DNA of 64,000 bases, taken from Flavobacteriales bacterium. GTDB taxonomy: Bacteria; Bacteroidota; Bacteroidia; Flavobacteriales_F; PHOS-HE28. This document shows, piece by piece, positions 8,409 to 17,457 of the stretch. Location: positions 565,867 to 629,866 of the forward strand of contig JAHBUK010000002.1 of NCBI GenBank assembly GCA_019638115.1, given 5' to 3'. Made by a program: the position numbers and the translations under genes. Under the pieces are notes generated by a model. That model had not been told where the DNA came from and did not search any database. It saw nothing but the letters and a program-made list of their open reading frames with translations. How positions within the stretch are numbered: position 1 is the first letter of the stretch; each line of letters opens with the position of its first letter.

Positions 8409-9650
8409 ATGATCCCGTTCTCCCCGCCCCGCATAGACGACCTTACCATCAAAGCCGTGGAGGAGGCCCTCCGCAGCGGCTGGATCACCACCGGCCCGCG
8501 CACCAAGGAGTTCGAGCGCAAGCTGGCCGACTTCTGCGGGGTGGATCGCATGATCGCCCTGAACAGCTGGACCAACGCCTGCGAACTGGTGCTGCGCTGG
8601 TACGGCATCGGGCCCGGCGATGAGGTGATCCTGCCGGCCTACACCTACTGCGCCACGGCCAACATCGTCATGCACGTGGGCGCCAAGCCCGTGCTGGTGG
8701 ATGTGCTGGACGACTTCACCATCGACCCCGAGGCCGTGCGCAAGGCCATCAACCAGCGCACCAAGTGCATCATTCCGGTGGACATCGGTGGCCTGCCTGC
8801 GCGGTTGGACAGGCTCATGCGCGTAGCCGAGGAGAGCTGCGCCCTCTTCACTCCGGCGGTGAACCTGCGGGTGGCGGGCAGCAATCCGCAGATGCGCCTC
8901 GGGCGTGCACTGGTGCTCTCCGATGCCGCACATTCCTTCGGCGCCCGCATCGCCGGGAAGCCGGTGGGTGGCCAGGCGGACATCACAGGCTTCAGTTTCC
9001 ACGCGGTGAAGAACCTCACCACTGCGGAAGGCGGGGCACTGGCCTTCAACCTGCCCGCACCCTTCGACCACGAGGAGATCTACCGCTGGTTCAACACCAT
9101 GAGCCTGCACGGGCAGAGCAAGGACGCACTGGCCAAAACGCAGCCCGGCGCTTGGCGCTACGATGTGACCCAGCCGGGCTTCAAATGCAACATGACCGAC
9201 CTGCAGGCCGCAATCGGACTGGTGGAGCTGAAGCGCTACAAAAGCGAGACGCTGCCCCGCCGCAAGGCCATCTGCGATCGCTACTCGGCCGCGTTCAGCG
9301 ACGATGCGCGTTTCGTGCTGCCCACCTTCGTGGATGAAGAGCCGGGGCGCGCTGCTCGGACCTCGTCCTACCACCTCTACATGTTGCGCGTGGCATCGGC
9401 CACCGAAGCACAACGCGATGCCATCATCGAAGCCATCGCCAAAAAGCAGGTCAGTGTGAACGTGCATTTCCTGCCGCTGCCCTTGCTGAGCTTCTACAAG
9501 GGGCAAGGCTTGCGGATGGACGATTTCCCCAACAGTTACAAGCACTACAGCCGGGAGATCAGCTTGCCGGTGTACTACGACCTGAGCGATGCGCAGGTGG
9601 ATACCGTGATCCAAGTGGTGAAGGCCGCTGTGAAGGAAGTGATGGGCTGA
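8409..9650 (+). CDS. DegT/DnrJ/EryC1/StrS sugar aminotransferase
   Basis: PLP-dependent aminotransferase of 413 residues that would aminate a keto nucleotide sugar. The start ATG at 8409 is chosen because MIPFSPPRIDDLTIKAVEEA is the normal family N terminus; the frame is open upstream without similarity. Motifs are SDAAHSFGA (D172 and H175, cofactor contacts) and GFSFHAVKNLTTAEGG, with the Schiff-base lysine K201. It lies directly upstream of the initiating sugar transferase, the order seen in bacillosamine-type or amino-sugar glycan loci. The 4,6-dehydratase encoded at 18064-19956 could supply its substrate (inference). Confidence 0.9.
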   Translation: MIPFSPPRIDDLTIKAVEEALRSGWITTGPRTKEFERKLADFCGVDRMIALNSWTNACELVLRWYGIGPGDEVILPAYTYCATANIVMHVGAKPVLVDVLDDFTIDPEAVRKAINQRTKCIIPVDIGGLPARLDRLMRVAEESCALFTPAVNLRVAGSNPQMRLGRALVLSDAAHSFGARIAGKPVGGQADITGFSFHAVKNLTTAEGGALAFNLPAPFDHEEIYRWFNTMSLHGQSKDALAKTQPGAWRYDVTQPGFKCNMTDLQAAIGLVELKRYKSETLPRRKAICDRYSAAFSDDARFVLPTFVDEEPGRAARTSSYHLYMLRVASATEAQRDAIIEAIAKKQVSVNVHFLPLPLLSFYKGQGLRMDDFPNSYKHYSREISLPVYYDLSDAQVDTVIQVVKAAVKEVMG

Positions 9651-9681
9651 TGGTCAGAATGCGTTGCACGACCGAGCTGAC

Positions 9682-10269
9682 ATGAAGCGACTCTTTGACA
9701 TCGTCGTCTCCGCGTTGGCCTTGTGTATTCTGGCGCCCTTGCTGCTGTTGCTGGCCTTGGCCGTGGCGCTCGGCTCACCCGGAGGGGCCTTCTTCCGCCA
9801 GGAGCGCGTGGGCTTGAACGGCAGGACCTTCAAGCTGCTGAAGTTCCGATCCATGCGCCCGGGCAGCGAGTCGCAGGGGCAGATCACCGTGGGTGCCCGC
9901 GATCCGCGCATCACCGGGGTGGGGCACTTCATGCGCAAGACCAAGCTCGATGAACTGCCCCAACTGTTCAACATCCTGCTGGGCGACATGAGCGTGGTGG
10001 GGCCGCGTCCGGAAGTGCCGCGTTATGTGGCGCTCTATACCACCGAGCAGCGGCAGGTGCTCAGCGTGCGGCCCGGCCTCACCAGCCTGGCGAGCATCAC
10101 TTACATCAACGAGAACGAACTGTTGGGCAGGAGCAACGATCCGGAACGCACCTACGTGGAGGAGGTGATGCCCGCCAAGTTGGCCCTTGACCTGCAGTAC
10201 GTGCGCGAGCAAAGCCTGGGCCTTGACCTCCGCATCATGCTCGGAACGCTCATGGCCCTTTTCCGCTGA
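9682..10269 (+). CDS. Bacterial sugar transferase (PglC/WcaJ-type phosphoglycosyl transferase)
   Basis: Monotopic phosphoglycosyl transferase of 195 residues that would transfer a sugar phosphate to undecaprenyl phosphate, the first membrane step of glycan assembly. One hydrophobic N-terminal segment (MKRLFDIVVSALALCILAPLLL) forms the re-entrant helix. Conserved motifs are FRQERVGLNGRTFKLLKFRSM, TKLDELPQL with the catalytic Asp-Glu pair, and MSVVGPRPEVP. The short PglC-like architecture has no extra N-terminal helices. ATG 9682 is used rather than the upstream TTG at 9664. Confidence 0.9.
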   Translation: MKRLFDIVVSALALCILAPLLLLLALAVALGSPGGAFFRQERVGLNGRTFKLLKFRSMRPGSESQGQITVGARDPRITGVGHFMRKTKLDELPQLFNILLGDMSVVGPRPEVPRYVALYTTEQRQVLSVRPGLTSLASITYINENELLGRSNDPERTYVEEVMPAKLALDLQYVREQSLGLDLRIMLGTLMALFR

Positions 10270-10276
10270 ACGCCCC

Positions 10277-10840
10277 ATGTGGAACAGCGGTGCAAATCGG
10301 TATGATCGCGGTGAAGAGCCGAGCACGGAAGCCAACCGGCGTGTGCGCATCATGCGGCTTGTGAACCTGGTGCTCGCCGTGGTGATGGGCGTGGTGGTGC
10401 TGGACAAACACCTGGATCCGCGCATTGAGAGCGCCGCGGTGCAGGAAGCCGTGCAGCACAAGGTCAACATCCGGTCCAGGCACCAGCGAGGCTCCACCTA
10501 TTGGGTGGTGCTGAAGATGGACAACGGCCGGAAATTCCAGACCGAACGCATGGCCAAGGCATTCCCCGTGGGTACTGTGCTGCAACTGCGCGTTGGTGCC
10601 TTGCTCGGTGGTGTCACAGCCTACCGGATGGACGGCGACATCCATCGTTGGGTTTCCGTGGAAGCGGAGAAGGAGGAGTTCAAGCCGATGCCTTATGCCG
10701 TGCTGCTGCTTTCCATCGTGTTGCTCGCCCCTTGGTGGAAGGTGGAAACACGCTGGGTGATGCAGGCCATACAACTCACGATCCTGGTGGCTTGGGCCTT
10801 GATGTTGATCGGCACCGGAGTCCTCATACCCTTGAGTTGA
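10277..10840 (+). CDS. Hypothetical membrane protein
   Basis: 187 residues starting at MWNSGANRYDRG; a start at MRLVNLV (10352) is also possible. One hydrophobic segment near residues 27-45 (LVNLVLAVVMGVVVL) and two near the C terminus (YAVLLLSIVLLAPWW and LTILVAWALMLIGTGVLIPL) flank a soluble middle domain of about 90 residues rich in basic positions. I recognise no family. It lies 7 bases after the sugar transferase, so it is probably co-transcribed with it. Confidence 0.6.
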   Translation: MWNSGANRYDRGEEPSTEANRRVRIMRLVNLVLAVVMGVVVLDKHLDPRIESAAVQEAVQHKVNIRSRHQRGSTYWVVLKMDNGRKFQTERMAKAFPVGTVLQLRVGALLGGVTAYRMDGDIHRWVSVEAEKEEFKPMPYAVLLLSIVLLAPWWKVETRWVMQAIQLTILVAWALMLIGTGVLIPLS

Positions 10841-10867
10841 TCGCATGAACATGCAGCATCAAGCCCG

Positions 10868-12313
10868 ATGAAAGCCACCCGCAACCCACTGCTTCTTGGC
10901 GCCTTGGTGCTGGTGGTCGCTGCGTTCTTTTCGGCCGGCTTCCACCATTGGGACGAGCACTTCCAGATCTTGGAGTTCGCCGGTTGGAAGCTCGGGTTGA
11001 GCCCCGCCTCCGATCTGCCGTGGGAGTTCGATGCCCGCTTGCGTCCGGCACTGCAACCCGCTATCGTGGTGGCGCTGCATCGCTTCATGGCCCTCTTCGG
11101 AACGCCCGATCCCTTCCTGCTGAACACGCTGCTGCGCCTGGCCATGGCCACGCTTTCCTGGGTGGGTGCGGTGCTGCTCCTGCGCGGCCAACTGCGCGAC
11201 AACCCGACGCTGCACGATGAACGGCTGCGCAACTGGTACACCTTCCTGGCCTTCTTCCTGTGGTTCTTCGTGTACCATGCGGTTCGCTTCTCCAGCGAGG
11301 GCTTCTCGGCGGCGCTGTTCGTCATTGCCTATGCCGCCTATGTGCATCCTGCGAAGCCTTTAAGACCATTGCAACTATTGGGCATCGGGCTGCTGCTGGG
11401 ACTGGCCTTCGTAGCGCGCTACCAAGTGGGCTTCATGATCGCAGGCCTGCTTGGCTGGAGCCTGTTCGTTGCGCGCCATGCTTGGCAGCGTGTGGCTTGG
11501 GTGGCGGTCGGCGCCCTTTGCTCCGTTGGCCTCGGTGTACTGCTGGACCGCTGGTTCTATGGTGAATGGACACTCACGCTCTGGACCTACTTCGAGCAGA
11601 ACCTGCTGGCCGGCAAGGCCGCGTCCTTCGGCACTGAACCCTGGTGGGAGTACTTCACGGAGGTCTTCAACCGGGCCGTGCCGCCCTTCAGCCTGCTGTT
11701 CCTGCTACCGCCCATGCTCTTCATGGCCATGCGGCGCAGGGATCCGCTCACCTGGGTGGTGCTTCCCTTCCTGCTCGTCCACATCCTAATCGGTCACAAG
11801 GAGATCCGTTTCCTCTTCCCGCTGATCGCATTCCTGCCGCCCTTGGCGATCGGTGGTCTGTCCTTGGTGCGCGACAGGTGGTGGCCCGAAATGCTCGAAC
11901 GCCGCGCTACGCGAATTGCTGCAAAGAGCTTCGTGTGGGTGCATATCCCATTGCTCCTGGTGATCATGCTGAAACCGGCCGATGCCGATGCCGGTCTCTA
12001 CCGCACGCTCTACCGCAACTATCCGCAGGCGATCAAGCTGCTCCACAACGAGGAGCATCCCTATCACCGCGTGGCCAGCATCAACTTTCTGCGCAGGCCG
12101 GGCTTGCAACTGGTGCAGCAGGTGGAAGGGAAGTGGCCTTCGGATGCGCGGTACCTGTGGGTAAGTCGTACGTCGGAGGTGCCTCCTTCAGAAGCCGGAT
12201 CAGCGCGCCTGGTGTACAGTTCGTTCCCGGAGTGGGTCACGCGTTTCAACGTGGGTGGCTGGGTGGACCGCACGGACCGTTGGTACGTGTGGGAGCTGCG
12301 CCGATCCGAATAA
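10868..12313 (+). CDS. GT-C fold mannosyltransferase-like membrane protein (GT22/Alg9-like)
   Basis: 481-residue polytopic protein. The first luminal/periplasmic loop holds HHWDEHFQILEF (D29, E30), the acidic motif of GT-C transferases, followed by a PWEFDARLRPALQP stretch typical of GT22 relatives of eukaryotic Alg9/PIG-B. It has about nine hydrophobic segments and a soluble C-terminal part from about residue 365. Such enzymes use lipid-linked sugar donors on the outer face of the membrane. It lies 27 bases after the small membrane protein and converges with the reverse-strand gene at 12317. Confidence 0.75.
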   Translation: MKATRNPLLLGALVLVVAAFFSAGFHHWDEHFQILEFAGWKLGLSPASDLPWEFDARLRPALQPAIVVALHRFMALFGTPDPFLLNTLLRLAMATLSWVGAVLLLRGQLRDNPTLHDERLRNWYTFLAFFLWFFVYHAVRFSSEGFSAALFVIAYAAYVHPAKPLRPLQLLGIGLLLGLAFVARYQVGFMIAGLLGWSLFVARHAWQRVAWVAVGALCSVGLGVLLDRWFYGEWTLTLWTYFEQNLLAGKAASFGTEPWWEYFTEVFNRAVPPFSLLFLLPPMLFMAMRRRDPLTWVVLPFLLVHILIGHKEIRFLFPLIAFLPPLAIGGLSLVRDRWWPEMLERRATRIAAKSFVWVHIPLLLVIMLKPADADAGLYRTLYRNYPQAIKLLHNEEHPYHRVASINFLRRPGLQLVQQVEGKWPSDARYLWVSRTSEVPPSEAGSARLVYSSFPEWVTRFNVGGWVDRTDRWYVWELRRSE

Positions 12314-12316
12314 AGC

Positions 12317-13204
12317 TCACGCCTCGGGACTGCCCAGCAGATCGCGCAGGCGCTCCAGGTCCGTGGCGCGTTCAGGATCCCCCAGCTTCTGGTAGCTGTT
12401 CGCCAGGTTGTTCAGTTGGCGGCGGATGATGTCCATGTTCGTGCAGGGCACATAGAAGGAAGGCCGCGGCTCGATGTTGAGCTTCTGCAGGAACTCGGTG
12501 ATCTCGTTGCGGCCCAGGATGTCGCCCTGGCTGAAGGCGTTCACGTAGAAGAGCACGTTCTCCGGACCATCCTGCCCGGCATCGGCACCGCCCATGCTGT
12601 CCTCATCGAGGTAGGCCAGCACGAAGTGGTTGGGCAGGTTCACGCCGCGCAGGGGAATGCCCAGATCCTCCGCCAGCACCTGGTAGATGATGGCCAGTGA
12701 AAGCGGGTTGCCGCTGCGGCTGGAGAGCACCTCGTTGATGTAGCTGTTCTGGGGCGCATGGTAGTTCCGCTTGTTGCCCTTGAAGCCGTGCACCTGGAAG
12801 AAGATGTGGTTGAAGACCCGGATCTTCTCGAAGGCGGTGAGATGATCGTTCAATTCCAGCCAGATGTCCTGCCGGATGGAAGCCAGCCGTGACTTCACCT
12901 GCATTTCATCCAACTCCGGGAAACGGTAGCGGCTGATGATGAGGGCGCCTTCCAAGAGGTCGTCGCAGCCGCTTTCCTTCCACGCTTTCAAGCGGTCGGT
13001 AACACAGCTCAGGTGGATGGAATGCAGGATGTCCTCCACGCGATTGCGGAAGAGGTCGCCCAGATCATCCACCTCCCAGGCGCGCTCCAGCGAGGGCACC
13101 ACATTGCTGCCCAACTCTACGATCCGGTTGCGCACCTCGCGGTAGATGTCCTCATCGGGATCATCGATCAAGGTGATCAGTGCGCGGATCTCGTTGTCGC
13201 TCAT
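12317..13204 (-). CDS. SirB1/transglutaminase-like family protein
   Basis: 295 residues from the ATG at 13204; an ATG at 13228 is in frame. The N-terminal part (DNEIRALITLIDDPDEDIYREV) resembles an alpha-helical HEAT-like repeat, and the central region has the transglutaminase-like core2 signature SGNPLSLAIIYQVLAEDLGIP followed by GVNLPNHFVLAYLDE. The C-terminal helices resemble TPR (SYQKLGDPERATDLERLRDL). The family has no proven enzymatic role. A TACTTTCG box (13246 to 13239, reverse strand) is a one-mismatch match to the Bacteroidota -7 promoter element. Confidence 0.75.
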   Translation of the reverse strand: MSDNEIRALITLIDDPDEDIYREVRNRIVELGSNVVPSLERAWEVDDLGDLFRNRVEDILHSIHLSCVTDRLKAWKESGCDDLLEGALIISRYRFPELDEMQVKSRLASIRQDIWLELNDHLTAFEKIRVFNHIFFQVHGFKGNKRNYHAPQNSYINEVLSSRSGNPLSLAIIYQVLAEDLGIPLRGVNLPNHFVLAYLDEDSMGGADAGQDGPENVLFYVNAFSQGDILGRNEITEFLQKLNIEPRPSFYVPCTNMDIIRRQLNNLANSYQKLGDPERATDLERLRDLLGSPEA

Positions 13205-13357
13205 GCTGCCCGACCGGATGTCGTGCATCGGTCAAGGGCGAAAGTATCCGGCCGGATGGCGGGCTTAAGTAGCGCCCAACGGCATGTTTCCACAAAGCCG
13301 GTGTTGATGTCGCAAGGCCCCACGTTGTGAACGTGCGATCGTTCAGAACGGGCACGT

Positions 13358-14095
13358 TCAGCGAAGCAGCCATGCGGCCAGCACGGCAGAGAAAACGATC
13401 AACAGCACATAGGCTGTGAAGGCGCCTGCGAAGCGCAAAGCATGTTGGCCCAGCTTGCGCGGGAACACCCTTCGCACCGCCACCCACAAGTAGACGAGCA
13501 GGTAGACGAGCACCAGGAGGATAAGCACCAGGTTCACCTGTGCGGCATCGATCCGCGCAAGCAGGCCGGAGAGCAAGCCATACAGCGTGAACACCAGGAA
13601 TACGAAGGCGTGGAAGTGCGCACTGAAGATGAAGGGCTTCACCAGGCTGCGCGGCTTGTCGGGGTAAAAGAGGCTCAATACCAAGGCCAGCAAGGGCAGG
13701 AAGAGGAAGAAGAGCTTGGGCAGGATGTTGGAAAAGAAGCGGTCCCAGAAGAGCGTGTCCTCCAACTCATCGACCTGCACTTGCCCTGCATGGCTGCTGG
13801 CCCCCCAACCGAAGATGAGGAAGAACAGGATGCTGAGGAAGATGAACATCCGCAGTGGCGGGATGTAGCGTGCCCGGCGGCCTTCCATGTATTCGGTGGT
13901 AAGGAAACCGGGTCTCCACAGCAGGGGCACCACGCTGCGCACGATCTTGGAGTCGAAGGTGAAGTAGTCACCCAGGAACTGGTCGAGGAAACCGCGCAGG
14001 TCCTCCTTGCCGATCCGGGCCTGGCCACAGTTAGCGCAGTACTTGTCGGCAGGGGCGAGCAGGGTTTCGCAATTCGGGCAGGTGCCTTCCTTCAT
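13358..14095 (-). CDS. DUF3667 domain-containing membrane protein
   Basis: 245 residues. The start at 14095 (MKEGTCPNCETLLAPADKYC) places a four-cysteine zinc-ribbon CPNC/CANC at the extreme N terminus, then VRSVVPLLWRPGFLTTEYMEGRRARYIPPLRMFIFLS, the hallmark of DUF3667, and four to five hydrophobic helices. The function is unknown. A paralogue is encoded at 38806-39765, with the same zinc ribbon and [16 protein letters not shown] core. Confidence 0.8.
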   Translation of the reverse strand: MKEGTCPNCETLLAPADKYCANCGQARIGKEDLRGFLDQFLGDYFTFDSKIVRSVVPLLWRPGFLTTEYMEGRRARYIPPLRMFIFLSILFFLIFGWGASSHAGQVQVDELEDTLFWDRFFSNILPKLFFLFLPLLALVLSLFYPDKPRSLVKPFIFSAHFHAFVFLVFTLYGLLSGLLARIDAAQVNLVLILLVLVYLLVYLWVAVRRVFPRKLGQHALRFAGAFTAYVLLIVFSAVLAAWLLR

Positions 14096-14139
14096 TGTGG
14101 GATCAATGATACGCTGCCCGGCTGTACTTTTCGGACGGC

Positions 14140-14457
14140 ATGAACGCTTCGTCCCACCGCCCCGCGCGCCTTTGGCTAAGCCTCTTGGCTGCCATGGCCT
14201 TCGGGACCACCATGGCACAAAGCGCCACGACCAAGGAAGCAGATGCTGCGACACCGAAGCAGGAAGCCACGGCAAAAGCATCCGAAGTGAAGGACTTGGA
14301 CACGGGCGACAGCATCATCTACCTGGGCAAGAAGCTCTGGTTCGAGATGCGCAAACGACTGAATCTGACGGATGCTGCCGAAGAGGAAGCGCGCAAGCAG
14401 GAGGATGCCCAAGTGCGCCTGAAGGTGGGCGGCGTGAAAGTGGATACCGGACGATAG
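14140..14457 (+). CDS. Small secreted hypothetical protein
   Basis: 105 residues with a signal peptide (RLWLSLLAAMAFGTTMAQS), then a charged, mostly helical mature part (KKLWFEMRKRLNLTDAAEEEARKQEDAQVRLKVG). No family is recognised. It is transcribed divergently from the DUF3667 gene, 44 bases away, and converges with the nucleoside phosphorylase gene. Confidence 0.6.
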   Translation: MNASSHRPARLWLSLLAAMAFGTTMAQSATTKEADAATPKQEATAKASEVKDLDTGDSIIYLGKKLWFEMRKRLNLTDAAEEEARKQEDAQVRLKVGGVKVDTGR

Positions 14458-14463
14458 CCGGAT

Positions 14464-15363
14464 CTACCCGGTCAGCCTTTCCAGTGCTTCACCGATCATC
14501 ACATCCACGGCTGTGTGGTGGTCCTTGCTGTATTCCTTGCGCAGGCGGTTGGCCACCACGGTGCACACGGTGCATACGCGGTGCCCCAGCATGCCACCAA
14601 GGCCAAAGAGGGCACTGGTCTCCATCTCGTAGTTGGTGGCGCGCAAACCCTCATGCTCGAACGCACTGAGGCGTTCGTTCAAGCCATCCACGGAAGGCAG
14701 CAGGCGTAGTTGGCGTCCCTGCGGACCGTAGAAGCCACCGGCGGTGAGCGTGATACCCACGGTGTTGCCATTGCCCAGCAGTTCCACCAGGGCTTTGTCA
14801 CCCTGCGCCACGTAGGGGTAGGGCAGGTTGTCCGGCCACTCGGTCTGCGCCAGCAGGTCCTGCAACAAGCGCGTTTCCCGGTCGGTGTTCTCGTAGGCGT
14901 AGTAGTGCAGCACGTTGTCCATGCCCACGCCATAAGCGCTCACGATACGGGTATCAACAGGGATGTCCTCCTGCAAGGCGCCGCAGGTACCCAAGCGTAC
15001 CAAACGCAGCGCGCGATGCTCACGGCAGGGGCTGCGCTTCTCCAGGTCGATGTTGGCAAGCGCATCCAGCTCATTGAGCACGATGTCGATGTTGTCCGTG
15101 CCGATGCCGGTGCTGAGCGCGGTGATGTGCGTGCCGTGGTACACGCCGGTATGCGCCACGAACTCGCGGTTCTGGGTGCGGTGCTCCACCTTCTCGAAGT
15201 GTCTGCTGATGCGCTCCACACGCCCTTGGTCACCGACCAGGATCACCAGATCGCCCAACTGCTCCGGCCGCAAGGCCAGGTGGTAGATGGACCCATCGGG
15301 ATTGAGGACAAGCTCGCTGGGTGGGAGCGTGGTGCCGACTTCGGTGAGGGTGATGGGGTTCAT
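14464..15363 (-). CDS. Nucleoside phosphorylase (uridine phosphorylase-like)
   Basis: 299 residues from the ATG at 15363. The open frame runs on to 16173, but that part lies over a repeat and an antisense gene and is not coding. Motifs of the PNP/UDP-1 family are VILVGDQGRVERIS (phosphate site), LSTGIGTDNIDIVLNEL, TCGALQEDIPVDT, GGFYGPQGR, and TNYEMETSALFGL, where the Glu-Met-Glu binds ribose. It would cleave uridine or another nucleoside phosphorolytically for salvage. It is not clearly in an operon; the tandem-repeat tract at 15363-15430 sits immediately upstream. Confidence 0.85.
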   Translation of the reverse strand: MNPITLTEVGTTLPPSELVLNPDGSIYHLALRPEQLGDLVILVGDQGRVERISRHFEKVEHRTQNREFVAHTGVYHGTHITALSTGIGTDNIDIVLNELDALANIDLEKRSPCREHRALRLVRLGTCGALQEDIPVDTRIVSAYGVGMDNVLHYYAYENTDRETRLLQDLLAQTEWPDNLPYPYVAQGDKALVELLGNGNTVGITLTAGGFYGPQGRQLRLLPSVDGLNERLSAFEHEGLRATNYEMETSALFGLGGMLGHRVCTVCTVVANRLRKEYSKDHHTAVDVMIGEALERLTG

Positions 15364-15432
15364 ATGAGATGTGAAGATGTAAAGATGTGAGGATGTGGCT
15401 TCGCGTCGCTCGCGATGTGAAGATGTACCGAT
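15363..15432. repeat. Tandem 8-nt repeat GATGTGAA
   Basis: The units GATGTGAA GATGTAAA GATGTGAG GATGTG lie directly upstream of the phosphorylase start, and GATGTGAAGATGT recurs at about 15415 after a GC-rich spacer. The promoter region of that gene is therefore largely repeat. A second inverted sequence (GATCGAACAACGA / GATCGTTGTT) lies at about 15450-15500. Confidence 0.7.
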
Positions 15433-15497
15433 GAGCGTGCTAAAGGGCGCGATCGAACAACGACCCTCGACTTCGCTCGGGGTAGGTGTGATCGTTG

Positions 15498-16223
15498 TTA
15501 CTGCGCCGCGAATACTTTTTGCAACAGGGCGGTGGTGCGTGCCACGGGGTCCTGACGGATGGTCTTCTCCTCTTGGGCGAGCAGGGTGAAGAGGCCATCG
15601 ATGGCGCGATCGGTGACGTAGGCGTTGAGGTCGGGCTGCACGGCTTTGCCGCCGGTGAGCAGCGTGGCTGTGTTGTAGGCGGAGGCAAGCGGCTGCCAGT
15701 AACTGGTGAGCGCCACCTGGCTGGTGGCCTTCTCCACCACGGGCGTGAAGCGTGTGCGCAAGGTGGCGCTCGTTTTCTCGCGCAGGTAGTTGGTGGCCGC
15801 GTTCTCGCCGCCGCGCAGCAGGGTGAAGCCGTCCTGGATCGTCATGCTGGTGATCGCGTCCACGAAGACCGGCACGGCTTCCTTGGAGGCCAGCTCGGCG
15901 GCCTGGTTCAGGGTGCGCTCGAAATCCTCCACGGGCTTGTTGATGCCCAGATCGGTAAGGGTGTTCTTCACGGCGATTGCTTCCTGCGGGAAGGGGATAC
16001 GGATCAGGTTGTTGTTCCAGAATCCGTTGGTGGCGCCGGCCTTGTCCACGCTGCGTTCGGTGCTCACACGCAGGGCCTCCTTCAAGCCGGAGATCACCTC
16101 CTCGTTGCTGAGGGCAGCAGGAGCGCCGGCCCCCAGAATGGACTGCAGCTCCTGCGGGGAACTGGCCGTGCATAGGAGGACAACGGCCAATACAGGCGCG
16201 GAGAGCGTTCGTGACATCTTCAT
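15498..16223 (-). CDS. DUF4197 domain-containing protein, exported
   Basis: 241 residues starting at MKMSRTLSAPVLAVVLLCTAS (signal peptide); two further in-frame ATGs lie upstream but would overlap the neighbouring stop. The mature part shows DUF4197 features: LSNEEVISGLKEALRVSTERSV near the N terminus, NLIRIPFPQEA, and a C-terminal DRAIDGLFTLLAQEEKTIRQDP. The family is common in Gram-negative periplasms and has no assigned function. It begins 10 bases after the stop of the gene at 16234-17004, so both may be co-transcribed. Confidence 0.8.
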   Translation of the reverse strand: MKMSRTLSAPVLAVVLLCTASSPQELQSILGAGAPAALSNEEVISGLKEALRVSTERSVDKAGATNGFWNNNLIRIPFPQEAIAVKNTLTDLGINKPVEDFERTLNQAAELASKEAVPVFVDAITSMTIQDGFTLLRGGENAATNYLREKTSATLRTRFTPVVEKATSQVALTSYWQPLASAYNTATLLTGGKAVQPDLNAYVTDRAIDGLFTLLAQEEKTIRQDPVARTTALLQKVFAAQ

Positions 16224-16233
16224 GGTCAGCGGT

Positions 16234-17004
16234 TCAGCGGGTTTCACAGTGCTCGATCAATTGAAAGCTTCCGGCTTCATAGCGGAAAGAGCCAAAGTGC
16301 TTGGGTAAACCCTCGATGGGATATAGCGGGTCGTCCTCCAACACTTCATAGGCGAAGGTGAAGGTGCTCGAGTTCGGGTCGAGGTCGAAGACGGACACCA
16401 GCCCCATCCGTCCGGAGTAGGAAAAGAAGACTTGCGCTTGAATGCCATCGGGCCTGAGCCGCAGGGTGGTGGCGCACAACTCGATGCAGGTGCTGCATCC
16501 AATGGTGGAGGCCACCGTAAAGTAGGCGCTGTCGTCCAACGTGATCAGTGAACTGAAGTAGGACATGGGGAACACGCAGTTGCCATCGCCTTCTTCAGCA
16601 TCCATTTCGACAACACCGTAGTATCCATCCTTCTGACGGATCCGGGCAAAGGCGGAACGTTCACGGAACGTGCCTCCGGTCTTCAGGTCCAAGCTCAGCA
16701 GCCAGAGCCGGTCATCATCGGAAGCCACGCATTGCAACGCACCACGGTCCAGGTCGCGTGCATCCAGGGTGGCACTCCGCCGATCGTTCAAAAGCTGGAA
16801 GCACCGTTCCAGAATGCGGCCCTGTAATTCACTGATGGCATCCTGGTCCTGCACACCCAGGTGATCGTATCGGTCAAGGTCCTTGTGGACCGCATCCAGC
16901 TCGCGCTGCAGCTCGGGCGCATAGCGCGGCTTGTTGCGCTGGGCCTCCGCGTGCAGGGCGGACAGCACGAAGATCAAGGCGAGGCACGGAGCGAACTGGG
17001 TCAT
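16234..17004 (-). CDS. Secreted hypothetical protein
   Basis: 256 residues with a signal peptide (MTQFAPCLALIFVLSALHAEA). The mature part begins with a helical region (PELQRELDAVHKDLDRYD) and continues as a probable beta-rich domain with several cysteines (SYFSSLITL, TIGCSTCIELCATTLRL). I recognise no family. The start overlaps the stop of the upstream thioesterase gene (ATGA), so the two are likely coupled. Confidence 0.65.
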   Translation of the reverse strand: MTQFAPCLALIFVLSALHAEAQRNKPRYAPELQRELDAVHKDLDRYDHLGVQDQDAISELQGRILERCFQLLNDRRSATLDARDLDRGALQCVASDDDRLWLLSLDLKTGGTFRERSAFARIRQKDGYYGVVEMDAEEGDGNCVFPMSYFSSLITLDDSAYFTVASTIGCSTCIELCATTLRLRPDGIQAQVFFSYSGRMGLVSVFDLDPNSSTFTFAYEVLEDDPLYPIEGLPKHFGSFRYEAGSFQLIEHCETR

Positions 17005-17408
17005 GCTTGCGCTTCCAGTTGCTTTCGCCATTCCTCGGGAACGGGAATGGTCCGCTGTGCCGTGTAGTCGAAACACACCATCACACTGCGTCCTTCGGCA
17101 CAGATGCCCGGCTGTTCGCCACTGGTGCGGCGGATGATGTAACTGAGGTCGAAGCTTTTGGAGCCCACTGCACTGCACCATACTTCGGCCACCAGCGTAT
17201 CCCGCAGGCGCACCGGCATGCGGTAGTCCACCTCGTTGCGCGCCAGGATCAAGCCCTGCGCTTTCCAATCATGGTCCTTCGGGATGATGGTCTCGAGGTA
17301 GCCCATGCGCCCCAGCTCGAACCACTGCAGGTAGACCGCATTGTGCACATGGTGGGCCATGTCCACATCGCTGAAGCGGATCTGAATGGGCGTGGTGACT
17401 GTTTTCAT
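17001..17408 (-). CDS. Acyl-CoA thioesterase, hotdog fold (4HBT/YbgC-like)
   Basis: 135-residue single hotdog domain, the usual length for the family. The N-terminal motif RFSDVDMAHHVHNAVYLQWFE carries the probable catalytic aspartate (D16) and the helix that covers the CoA pocket; NEVDYRMPVRLRDTL follows. It would hydrolyse an acyl-CoA or hydroxybenzoyl-type thioester in the cytoplasm. It is coupled to the downstream secreted hypothetical gene by an ATGA overlap. Upstream lies a long CCACAACT/CCTCAACC repeat tract. Confidence 0.85.
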   Translation of the reverse strand: MKTVTTPIQIRFSDVDMAHHVHNAVYLQWFELGRMGYLETIIPKDHDWKAQGLILARNEVDYRMPVRLRDTLVAEVWCSAVGSKSFDLSYIIRRTSGEQPGICAEGRSVMVCFDYTAQRTIPVPEEWRKQLEAQA

Positions 17409-17457
17409 GTTCCTGATAGCGCTTTGTTGCCTGTTGGACGTTCATAGGGTGTGTGTT

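Noticed and set aside
14464-16173. 569-residue extended version of the nucleoside phosphorylase
   Set aside because: The N-terminal 270 residues are antisense-frame sequence of the DUF4197 gene plus repeat; family homology starts at the ATG 15363.
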